From contig CM035351.1 in assembly GCA_020137815.1 (NCBI GenBank), positions 7,368,315 through 7,432,314 on the forward strand: a DNA stretch of 64,000 nt, in the 5' to 3' direction. Positions 12,044 to 32,253 of the stretch are shown piece after piece. The stretch is from Hormiphora californensis. Taxonomy: Eukaryota > Ctenophora > Tentaculata > Cydippida > Pleurobrachiidae. The position numbers and the translations under genes are program-made. The notes under the pieces were generated by a model. It had not been told where the DNA came from. It saw nothing but the letters and a program-made list of their open reading frames with translations, and ran no database searches. The number at the start of each line of letters is the position of its first letter. Within the stretch, counting starts at the first letter, position 1.

Positions 12044-13857
12044 TTACTGTTTGACATCGCGACTAGTAACTTGTAACCCCGTCAGAGCATTGGCATATTC
12101 TAATAAAGCACTGCATATATATTTTAAGAAAGCACTACGAATAGCTGAATTAATTACCTGTTTTCGAAATTGTTCTTTACGGAAGGCATACACCATGGGA
12201 TTGGTGACTGATGGGAGAAGATGGGCGAACATGGCCCACTTTACCATATCTTGCGTAATAATGAAGGGCAGTCTGACACGAGAACCCACCTGCAAAAATT
12301 ATCAAATTAGTTTTCTGTTTAAGGAGTTGGTTATCTTTGGTAAACTAGATTGTAAGCTAAAATTGGGCAAAGTAATCTACCCTGAGGAGAATGTCAAGAA
12401 GAGTTGAAGGGAACCAGCTGGTAAGGTAGAAGCCCATCACAATGAACATTGTGATCACAGTTTTCGTCTCGGCACGCAGTCTAGCCTGTTCAATTATTTT
12501 TGTATGGTTAAGCACTGTCTTGGGTACTGTATCTCATTTCGCAATGTGTCTGTAAAACTAGTCAAGTTTATCAAAATTCAAGATTTACCCGCCGGAAGTG
12601 TGAGTTTTTCTGTAGAGGTCCGACCGAGCGGTTTCTTATCGTCATGAAGATGAGGCTGTAGCACACACCAATAATCAATAGTTGAGCAAACCGGAAACAT
12701 TGCTGAGGAAAATATCACACGTGTTAACATTTAACTAAAAAAAAACGATTTAGCAACTTACTAAAACTTAAGAATTAGAATATTTCGGCTGAACGGTGTC
12801 AGGCGTTCACACTACAATAGTATCATGATTACTTGTGTTTAATTTGTGCAAGTACGTGTAGTTTAGTTAATTTTGCAAACATACCATCCCATAATTGATT
12901 GTGACTTTAATTGCTTCACTGGTATCTTCATAGGTGGTGAAGAAGCACATGTGGAAGTTGTAGTAGTAATTAGCACCACAGTAGTTGCTAATTAGCCCGA
13001 ATGTGGCCGACATGATGAGCCACATGGCACCAAATATCAACAACATCCGCTTCTTGGACATAATAAACCTGCGGGGTCAATGTATAAAGATACAGTCCAG
13101 TAATTGTCCAACCAATTTACTGGACTCCATGGAGGAACTATTTCGGCAGGGTCGCCCGGTATATAGAAGTTCACACGGTATTTATAAAGGTGAAACATCA
13201 TGATCCGTCCGGTAAATCGAGGTTTGATCACTGAATGTACAGAAACAATCCCCACAGTATGTATATTTCTCTACAGTATATCTTTAGATCTTACTTGTAG
13301 GTAAAGGGATGGTTTATGGCAAGGTATGCGTCCATGGAAACGAAAGTTAGAACAAGCATTTCCACATTGAAGGCGATGGATGTTCCAACGGCATACCCAG
13401 AACACCACCAGCTAGGGAACGGCCATTTCCCCGTGTAACTACTGTTAAATTAGATGATCATAATTTTAGATGTATGTGCCAACAATCATTAAATCAAACA
13501 CAATAATATTTAGTATTTACGGGTTTTTAGTGTACAGCGCTCAAGATCTCTTAGATTCAAAGCGGTACACCAAAAATGTACGTTAACAGCTTACCTGTAA
13601 GCGTTCGAAGAATGGAACAACAGAGAGGAGGAAAGGTCAATGAGGGCAAGTTTGGTGATCAGTAGATTCGGAATCGTCCGAAGATTCTTAACGGAAAGAA
13701 CGAGAGTTGCAGTAGCACTGTTCCCCACGAGAGAGCAGCAGATCATTATAACGACCGCCCAAAAGTAAAGGCTGTCAGGAGTTCCATCTGATGCTGCACC
13801 ACGGTGATCAGACGATGAGTTGGATCCCTCCAACAAGGAATCGGTAGTTATGTTCAT
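12044..13857 (-). CDS. Rhodopsin-type seven-transmembrane receptor
   Basis: Six exons: 13595-13857, 13295-13441, 12885-13068, 12589-12692, 12381-12485 and 12044-12289. All junctions are GT-AG and phase-consistent. The N-terminus has N-glycosylation sites (NIT, NSS). TM1 carries the typical GNSATATLV. The end of TM3 reads MDAYLAINHPF, so the DRY motif is DAY here. TM6 has the FYLTSWFP pattern (FxxxWxP-like) and TM7 ends NPMVYAF, a clear NPxxY. A Cys before TM3 (SWWCSGY) and one in the second extracellular loop (NYCGANYYY) could form the usual disulfide. Only about 80 residues follow TM7. The ligand is unknown. An acceptor at 13890 could join an earlier 5' exon that I did not find, so the start at 13857 is provisional. 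Confidence 0.8.
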
Positions 13858-15071
13858 TCTAGAAGTTCCACTGCAGTTATCAGCTCCTGTCTGTACAATA
13901 CAAAAACCACTTAAGCGTAAAGATAGGTCAAAAACATGTGAGGCATATTTAATGGTTATGATAGAGAGAAAGAGAGAGAGCAAGCCAACGCAAAACGAAA
14001 AACGCGTGAGGGTGATCGATGAATCTGACAAATTTGTAGTTTTTAGAAACAAGACCAAGTAGCTCGTTCTGGTGAACCTCTCTACTGATAAGGTACTTGT
14101 TCTTTATCTAAAAAATACTCCCACAGTCAATAGAATTCTGATCTTCCCAGAAGGCCTTTTCATCAAGCACGTGATGGCTCATTCATCATCATCAGTGATG
14201 CCCCGGGCCCCCCCTTTCAAAGGAACATTATTCGTGTGGGACCTTACAGACGGCAGCCCAGATCGGGTGTTCACAGCCTCATACTAAATTTTTAATCAGC
14301 TTTATTCAGAGATCAAAGGCAGATAAATTAACATACCCCAACCCGCAATATTAGCAGTAGTTGTGACCTGATCTCATTAGACAAAACTTGGCTTTTAATC
14401 TACGCAGATTAAACTACCCAACAACAGCTTGGGTGGGGGTTTGATTTGATTTTTTCAATATGGTAATGAAACAGAATATCAACAAAAAGAAACTTCGGAT
14501 TTTAGTTACTCAAATGGGGTCAGCTGAACAAGATGCTGATCCATTTATTGAGAAATGGCACACAAAAGGACTGGCAGAGTAATGAATGAGATGAGAATCA
14601 GCAATGGTGTGATTTAAACACTGTTAAATGCCTTGATCATCAGCTACAGTAGAGATGAGATTCTTGTCGAATAACTGATACCACAGAGACTGAGTAGTAC
14701 CACACCTTTTATCTTGCATGACAGCTTATTAACAGAGTACAGAGTGTTCAACGAACCGAGTACCCAGGTCCCTATATATTTGTTGAGTAAGCCTACTTAA
14801 CAATTATATATTTTTAAATAAATTGTTTTGATTTGCAATAATATACCACCTGAAAAAACACGCTGTTATTATCAACTGTCACTAAATCAAGTGCTGAATA
14901 CATAATATAATTCACTCTATTATATAATACAGGGGCGGTAATATTTGACCTCTGATCTACAAGTGTCTCGCGAGTTCCAGAAAGCCAAACGCGTTCATAT
15001 ATCCGAATAAACTTGGGTGAAGAGCATGCAGATTTTGAGAAGATTGAGGGCGCTACTGAAAAAAAGGTATT
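13858..15071. other. Intergenic, no gene recognised
   Basis: Upstream of the 7TM receptor gene and downstream of the beta-lactamase-like gene. It may contain a 5' untranslated exon of the receptor. No coding exon is supported. Confidence 0.4.
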
Positions 15072-18000
15072 TTATGAATAAAAGATAATCGGTGTCGACA
15101 ATAGCACTGTAGTAAGTCCGATAAGAAAGATAAGCCTTACACGGTTCAGTCCAGAAGTCCCTGATGTAAAATAGTAGGATTGGTGCATGTAGATGAATTC
15201 AACTTGGTTAACCTGAAGATTAACATCAGTAACCAATACAGACAAATTATCATGATAAATTGTAAGTTCACACAAAAAGCATTAGATACATTGTGACTCT
15301 AAAGCTTACGGATTTCTCTGAAGTTTCGAACAGGAAATTGAAGTCACATCGCTCCTTGGCGTATTCGGGTATATTCGGAGCATCTGTCGGTAGGTTTATG
15401 ATGGCGGTGAAAGAATGTAGTGGCTTTTCTTTTTCTTCTAATAACGTTCCGTTTCCCAGGCCCAGGACAAACTGAGGATATTATATTTATTATATTGCAC
15501 TCTTGTGTTTACCAGTTGGAAGGAAATGATTTCAAGTGAAAGCGAAACAACAACGAACTGGCTGTGCGTCACGCATTCGTTGCGCAATAATTACAATTAC
15601 CGGTGAGATTCAAATGCGCAACGTTGCACAATGCACAGACAGTTTGTTGTTGTTTCACCTACAGTTTACTCAAATACAGTTGGACCCCGATTTACCGGAA
15701 CCCCGATTTACCGGAAGGGAAAACCGTTATAGGAAATTTACAGTTAATTGGGGTCCGACTGTTATAATAACGTTACCATTAGTGTGCCATTATTTAAAGT
15801 GACGTTGAGATCCGGATAAACAGGATTATAGTAGATCCCCTCATATATCGTTAGGTTCTCACGCGGTTGCATGTACTCAACTTCTACAGACTCAAAGGAT
15901 CCATTGCATTCTTCTATCCAGGGCTTTGGGAAGGTACAGATAGAGGATGAGTTAAGCCACGGTTCCACTTCCATTAGACTGTCTAAGAAATACCTGTCAA
16001 AATGGATGTTATCGGTTATAGCTAAATTTAACTGATAATATTACTAAGGTATGTCAGATAAGATCGACACATCAGACATCAAATCTCGTAGAAGACGCCT
16101 CCCACTAAGAGTGCTCAACTGGTTACCCAAGGCATCAAATTGAAATTTTGCCTTTATTAGGCAGAGGAAAGTGGGTCATAAATTATAAAAAAAAACCGTT
16201 GATCGCTGGGAACTCGTCCTTGTTTGGCAAATTGGCCTAGATCTGTCAGTTATATTTTTAAATCTATCTCAGGGTGGGGTTGGTAAGATTCCCATATAGG
16301 TAGTTATAATACTCACATATAGATCAGTCTTTGTATCTGGTGTGGAAGACCCAGGGCATCATATCCTGAAAGTGCAGTGAACACCCCTATCTTCTTTTCA
16401 GGAATTATGGACATTTGAGAGAACTGACCGTATGTGGATCCACCATGATTTATCATCTGATACTCTAAAAGGATCAAATTTAAGTATTCATTATAGCAAC
16501 CGATACACGAAATTATATTTAGATATGTGAAAAATGGGAGCGGTCGATTACTTAATATCTAACTTTATGCAAAATGAAAAATTATTTGTTGTGAACTAAT
16601 TAATATCTAAATTTATCCAAAATGAAAATGAATTTGTTGTATGGGAGACGCAAGTGTGCTAGAAACCTCTGTAAGATGCAGCGATGTATCCCATTGCATA
16701 TCCATACTGTTTCTCCGTCACAGGAAATATAGGGGTATGAATTAAACACAAATCACCAATTTGCCCATTCATGATTATCCTGGGCTCTGTTATGTTGATC
16801 AAAGTATCCCTGAAAAAGATTATCTTCTCAAAAGACCTCTTATCTGGTAAAATAATGCAAAGAAGCTGCACAGACCACCTAATTATACAGTTCTACCCCA
16901 GTTTTTATTACAGTTTGAGAGATTCATCGAATAGAGTTTGAGAGCTAGGGTTCATTACCGGTCAAGAATGGAGCCGGGTTCGTCGTTGTATGCATTCAAT
17001 AAAGCGCCCATATATTTCGCCATATCACCAGCGGTAGAAACTATCCCTCCTGAAAAAAAGGAATGATATTCGATGGAAATTCTTTGCAGGGAGTGTTCTT
17101 GCGAATTCGGATATAGGATTGCGCCACTTGAAAAATTTTCGCACATGCTTTAGAGCATACATACGTCATACAACATTATCAGACAGGTATCTCACCTGCA
17201 GGATTGTGAAATCCAATGAATTCCATGACATATTGAGGAATGGGAAACAGTTTTGAATCTCTTCCCTCTTTGTAGGGAACGGCAATCTTATTGCCTGACA
17301 GTTCCCTATACGCTTCATCGGATACAAACATTGTCTCAGTCATTCCCAAAGGTTCAAACATTGCCTCTCTGATCTAGGTGCGAGATTATTTAGCTTTACA
17401 ATGGACAATGAGTCAATGTATGGTTCATTTCAATTTGATTATTTCGGAGAAAAAGTACCCCACCTGGTCTTCGAATGGTTTTTCTCCTATCAGTTCCAAG
17501 AGGTATCCTATCAGAGAATACAACCAATTGTTGTAAATAAAGTTGTACCGCACACTCACCTCCTGTAAGCAACAATATACTTGTTAAAAGGATTGGGCGG
17601 TTTTCACATATTGTAGCTATGTGCTGATGCATGTGTCCGTATAGCAACTATCTCTCCCCTCCCTCTCTAAAAGACTCCTCTCCCACTCTCCCTCCTCTTT
17701 CTCACTCTATTTCTCACTCTCCCTCTCTTGTTCACTCTCCTTTTCTCTCGCCCTCCCCTCTATTTGTTTCTCATTTAATGTGTTAAACCTGTTCAAAGTG
17801 TGGTAAAAGCTTTGTTATCCAATAGGCTTTAGAGTAATTCCTTCCATCCACGAGGAGCCAATCATATGTCTTCAGCCCCGTCCGATGGCTTAGGGCGTCT
17901 GTTATCGTCAACGAGTGATCCCTAATGAGTTTTACCGTGTTGGTCAGGGTCAGGGAGTGGGGTCAAAAACGTCACACGGCACTGATCATTATACCTGTTT

Positions 18001-18680
18001 TCTCCCACAAACGAGAATTCTACACCATAGTCAGCGAACGCCTCTGAGAGTGTTTGGTCCCATCGAATCTTCCCCTCTTGCACGTACTTGGACGCTAGGT
18101 AAGCCGTGAAACTTTTAGAAATTGACCCTATTGAAAACCTGGGTGGAAATTATCTAGTAATATCGCGGTTTTTGATTATGGAACATTATACTGTTATCGG
18201 TGAATATACGATATAATGTGCATATATTATCATAAGCGTGCGATATTTCGTTAAGAACGTCATAAATGGCTAGATTCGGTTTCAGCCGTGAATTAAGTTC
18301 AAAGAATATACCATGATAAATACACTGCTACACAATCTATGAAAAAGGAATATCAAATGTCGCACATACCTGGTCTCATTAACAGCTGGTATCTTCTCTT
18401 CAATGTTAGCGTACCCGTATGATTTAAGGAAAGCTAATTCATCATTATTTTTAACTGCACTCACTGTGAACGAGGCTATACCTTTATGGCATTCCTGTAA
18501 CATTGTTGTGTAGGTAATCTGTAGATCAACGAATATTTAATCAAAGTTAGTTCAACAATAGGGTATACTTCTATTACCTACCTGAACAGAATCACAAAGA
18601 CCATCTAGCTTTAGGATATCATATGATGCTGATAACTGACTTCTGGTGGCTAATAGCAATAACAGGATAACACCGGGCAT
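15072..18680 (-). CDS. Secreted or membrane-anchored serine beta-lactamase-like protein
   Basis: Twelve exons: 18582-18680, 18370-18518, 17995-18138, 17789-17921, 17464-17562, 17196-17373, 16959-17049, 16667-16809, 16317-16464, 15777-15993, 15298-15471 and 15072-15212. They encode about 570 residues. Exon 1 gives a signal peptide (MPGVILLLLLATRSQLSA). The class C beta-lactamase / penicillin-binding fold is shown by GSISKSF (SxxK nucleophile), FIYNNW (YxN) and INHGGST (HGG in place of KTG). SHRTGL is the usual segment between the first two motifs. All three active-site motifs are intact, so hydrolase activity is plausible; animal relatives such as LACTB share the fold but differ in substrate. 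The C-terminal part carries NxS/T sites and ends in a hydrophobic segment after TSGTSG, either a membrane anchor or a GPI signal. Substrate unknown. Confidence 0.85.
17643..17770. repeat. CT-rich low-complexity tract
   Basis: CTCTCCCTC-type imperfect pyrimidine repeat inside an intron of the beta-lactamase-like gene. Confidence 0.8.
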
Positions 18681-21600
18681 TTCCTAAGATCGTAGAGCTA
18701 CGACCCGGTAGTTACGTGGTGGACATATGAAAATCTGCCGGAAAGGTATTGAATGGTTCAAATGTGTGAACTGGGAAAAGTATAACAACTGTCCAGAGTC
18801 TGAAGCGCTTGGAAAACAACAATACCATTATAACAGCTGTAGTGTAAAGCATTTGGGACTGCGAATGTATAACTACGGCGAAACATTTCGACCACATGTA
18901 AAAGCATTCACAACAACACTGCTATGTACCGCCCCCTCTCCTCCTCCTGAATGGATGAAACCTAATCGCTTTGCACAAAAGCCAGTAAAACACACTGTGC
19001 GTTTTTCACGTGCCGATGTAAGATAAAAAGCTGCGACAGAGTTTGCAATTCAGCCAAGTTGGATAGAGCAAAAACACCGCGATATTTTTATGTGCTTATT
19101 ATTAATATTACATTATATATTCTTATCATGGGGCTTTGTCTAGTAATATAACATTACTTTATTGCAAGAGAAGAGGCCCTATACGTGTGCCCTTTTGCTA
19201 CTACCACACAGTAATTCGCTCCCACGCCCCTTTTGTACCTGCCACCCTGCAACATTTCGAAGTCGATGTTCAACTGTGAGGACACGATGCGACTATTGGC
19301 GAGACGAGCTGGAGAATGATAAATATTTTTTGAGGTGTTAGATCAGCAGTATGCCGTCTTATCAGTCTTCAGTAACCCTCTTCCTAGGTGTCCGTACAAA
19401 AGGAATTTTTGCCGTCACTTGGCAGCAATAATTCATATTGTATGAAAAACTGTGAGAGGGATATGAAACATGTGGAAAATGACCGGCCAGACAGGAATTT
19501 TCGCATATTCAGTGACGAAGTAGAGGAACTTTCAGGAAGATGCTGTTAAAATCACAAATGACGTCACGAGTGTAGTGCGATGAAGCAGACATTTATCCCG
19601 ACGTGCGGGAGGACATGCGTCCTTTCGATCCCAAACTAAAAGAGTAACTAATTGCAGAGGTAACATCTCTCGGAGTTGTTGGTAGGTGTTGCCTCTGATC
19701 GATGATCGGATTTAACGGGAAACTTAATCAGCCAATTACATCTGGCACATGAGGATCGTACTGTTAGAGGACATACTGAAGGGATCACATGAGATCCAGG
19801 GGGAGCTATCTAAGTGAATCAAACTGCATGGGCCGGAGCGCTACATTGCCGTGGAACTATTTAGAGACCCCAGCGGAGGAGGGATCTGCAACGGAGTAAT
19901 ATTGCATGGTATCTTCTGAATCTTCATTTTTAGAATTTACAAGTCTATAATTGGATACATATTGAGTGAATTGGCTGACTGTCTGGATAGAATTAGTGCT
20001 TCAACGTGCAACTCTCATTCCAATGTCGCAGCATGCACCCAGCATGCATGAACCTTTCGAATGAACTTATTATCCTTACTCGGAAGAGTCTCTCTTCTAA
20101 AACTGAAGTTATAACAACGATAATGTTGTATTTGATGCCACCTACAAGTACCGTATAGAAGGGACACAAAGCTACCTTGACGAATTACTAAGCTAAAATT
20201 ACTAAGCTAAAATTATGAACATTTCATGGCCGTAACGGAAACAGAGCAGTATACGTGAGCAGTATAAAAACTGGCAGATTGAGGTTTATTTCTGAAATTA
20301 TTGCTGTAAGGAGCTCGCTTTCATGGTGTTGACACATCGGTGTTTCTAAAATTATAAAATCGAATAATTGACAAACTGGAATGCATGCATACCAGTTGCA
20401 ACTTGGAATAAAGCAATCAGGAATAAATTATCAGTAATTTAACGTAAGACCAATGTCTTCAAGTGCTTCCCCCTCTCGCCGATGTCGGGTGGAGCATCTG
20501 CTTTTATACATGTTGTCCAGCAGGTAGTTGACATTATATCAGAGTGTTTAATAGCTTCACACCTTTCAATAGTTGATGTAATGGGTATGCACATCAATTA
20601 AACTTTCACTTCATCAGCTATAAAGATAATATTTTATTAGGAGAGAAACTAACATGGGGTAATTGATGCTGCTTGAGTGTACAACGAGAAGCGGTAATCA
20701 AGGAGTCACACCCTTTAAAAAGATTTTATAAGATATCTTACTGGCTTTCATCAGTTGGTAGTTGACTGGTTGTTGACATGCAGTACCTGATATATTGATA
20801 GTTACCGAGAATTTAGATATCTTGTGATAATAATCGTATCATATGACCATAAGCAGACCGTACTGTGAACTATGACGAAAAATGATCCAAAATGACCGGA
20901 AAATGCCAATTTTGACAGGTCCAAGAAAGAGACTAAAAGGGGTGTTGGAGTGTTGTTCATTATTAGATCTGCTTAAAGAGAATGGGTGGCATCAAATTCA
21001 AACTTGGTGCCTGTCAGAGCATTGGCCTGACAGTTTGGCGCTATCTTTTGTCTATGTTTCAGGTGACGAAAACATTGTTTTTTTTCGTAATAACTTGTGT
21101 ACTCGCAGGGCCATAGAATCATTTGTTGAGTAAGGGGTGGAAGAACAATTAAGAATCATGTGAATAGCCATAACCCTTCTCTATGACTATGGAATGATAT
21201 AATAGTACTTTTGGCTATTTTTGAAAACACAGTGAGGAAGGTCGCATTTCATAATTCAATCCTCAATTTGAGTAGGTACATCATTGTAATTGTATCTGAT
21301 TATAGTATGCTTTTTGTTGTTGGTGATTTGGAATTGTTTTGTCGAGAATTTACATGTTTACCCGACCGCTTCTTTAGACATATAAATTGCCGGTATTTTT
21401 CGACCCGCTCCTGTTTTGGTAGACTAAGATTTTAAAATCATTAAATTAAGCATCAAACAGTATAATGGCTGTGTATGAAAATAAATGCAGCACAATAATT
21501 TTCAGATTTTAGAAAATTCATTCACAAGTTCTGACGATTGACACAAATTGGAATTATGAAACGATTGGAAATTGAAATTTCTTGGAATTTGTAAAGTCTG

Positions 21601-22980
21601 ACGCATCGGTTTTTATACAAATGGGGGGAAAATTTAACTGAAATTTATACTTCCCAGAAATTATTCGTTCCAGAACGAGCGTGATATGGTCATCCGGAAA
21701 TAAACCAATGATTAATATGTTGTTGTTTTTGCCTTCCACTTCCGAACATCAGCTGCTTTTTGGTCCGAAGACGAGATCAAGATTCATAAAATAAATTATT
21801 TTATCCCAGAATGATCAGCTTCCGTCTCTGCAGGGCACGATTAGTATGTGATTCGAGGGCTAGTTATATAGGTGAATTGCTGACATTCTGCTGCACTACA
21901 GAAGTTTCTATTCCTGACCGTGTCCTCACGGCTCACATTCCCTCATTCATTCCTAATGAGCGGACAGCTAGGTTACACTAGAGAGAGGAAGGGAGATAGA
22001 GATAGAGAGATAGAGAGAGAGGGAGAGAGAGGGGGAGATAGAGAGAAATTGAGAATGAGGAACACATATATTTCAGCTGCTCGAAATTTACGCACGAAGC
22101 TTCCTTGCTCTCTTGCGATATATCACATCTATAGATTCTCAACCCTTTCTCTCTCCCACCTCTCTATCTCCCCTTCTCTCTCCCACCTCTCTATCTCTCT
22201 ATCTCTCTCTCTATCTCTCTATCTCTCTATCTCTCTAGTAGAGAGTCTCCACCTCTCTCCTTCTCGTAATCTTGCTGAGCTCCATGAGATGGCATTTCTG
22301 ATGGGCGAGGACGTTTCCTGTCATCACACGTAGCAAGAAAAAAACGAGAGTGTACCCTAGTTGAGAGCCCTGCGCTATATCTCTATCTCTCACTTTCTCT
22401 CCCTTTCTCTCTCTTTCTCTCTCTTTGTCTCTCTCTCTCTCCCTCTTACTCTTGCTCCCCATCTTTCTCGGAGAGGAAAGCCTCTGCATTATTCCAGTCA
22501 GTTGGTTTTTGCTTGCTGGGCGAGGTCAGCTGCCGCACACTTTTTCCACATGTAATTCCTTTTTGTTAGGGAACGAGAGATGGTAATGAAATTGGGTCGC
22601 GGGAGGAAAAGATTTCTTGAATGAGATCAGTGAGATATAGCGAGAGAGAGAGCGAGATAGAAAGGAGAAAGGCGCCTCATTGAACAGAAACCACACGTTT
22701 GATCTCCGGTTTTTTATTGTAATTTCTTTTGTGTGGCCAACTCTATTTCCGGGACAGAGATCCATTAATTAAATTTCCCTTTTTCGTCCAATTAGTACCA
22801 CGTCCCATATAACTAGAGATATACACTTGCAAAAGCAGGGAAACCGCGGTACCGTGAACCACAATCAGAAGTTAATCTAACTCTGTATAACCACTGAAGT
22901 ACCCAGCACGCCCAACAACCTACGTCAGAGGGGGGGTTTAAATTAGAGTTATCTCCCAAAATAACCAACCAACGCGGACA
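18681..22980. other. Long region without a recognised gene
   Basis: No frame here has a domain or linked splice sites. It contains GA/CT-rich patches at 21980-22050 and 22140-22240 and a copy of the dispersed CTGTCAG hairpin motif at 21011-21033. It probably holds regulatory sequence for the genes on both sides and old repeats. Confidence 0.4.
22140..22465. repeat. CT and TATC microsatellites
   Basis: Runs of CTCTCTAT and CTCTCTTT units at about 22140-22240 and 22375-22450. The Ser-Leu open frames across them are artefacts. Confidence 0.85.
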
Positions 22981-22993
22981 CCCCTAAAGCTGG

Positions 22994-22999
22994 TATAAA
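22994..22999 (+). promoter_or_regulatory. TATA box upstream of the calponin gene
   Basis: TATAAA in the context GCTGGTATAAAGCCC, about 390 bp before the first alternative start codon. A CCAAT word lies at about 23137. Together they suggest a promoter for the distal first exon, inferred from position. Confidence 0.4.
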
Positions 23000-23382
23000 G
23001 CCCTCCCAGTCAGTAACTCATATTGTATATTAGCTTGGTGTTCTACCCAGGACTGCTTAGAATTGTCGTCAAATAGAATTATTCCTGTAAATGAAAACTA
23101 ATTGTCCCTCCCTCACACACACACATAAAAGCACGCCAATAGGACGCAGCGGGAAGAGAAATTATTTGCGCTTTCAGTTGTTGTGTGCACTAGCCTGCTG
23201 GGTCGGATATATTTAATTTTATACCGTACCGGTGCCAGTCACCGGGGCCTGTCCTTTTCCTTCTTGCCACGTACAACATCCGCTGCTACTCTACATTTGC
23301 TTTTTGTTTCTCATTGCATTATTGTTGTCAGAAGTCATGGCGATGATCATAAATATCATGTTTTTAGATCCCTACTAACACC

Positions 23383-31871
<8,489 letters not shown>

Positions 31872-32253
31872 ATCTTGTTAGATACAATTAGAGACACTCA
31901 CGTGATAATGGAGAACTTAATATTTGTTACATTATAAACTGTACAAACCATATCTCTCCGACAGCATTACATATATAATGCTGGTCTCTCTCGATCATAG
32001 GACTGTCGCCAGTTCTTATTTGTAATCTATAATAATTAGTAAATTTAGTTTGTATTGTGTGTTACATTGCATCTGTCCTCGTATTTCTTCACTCTTCATG
32101 TTTAATCAATCATGTTTCTTTGACACAAGTCTTGTACTTATAAATTAATCACTTTCCAATAAATGTGTATTGTTTTCGAGTCCCCCTGAAGAACTCGGAG
32201 ATATACACGCGTTCATTATATATCACCATCAGTAGAAGGTATACAGGTTACAG

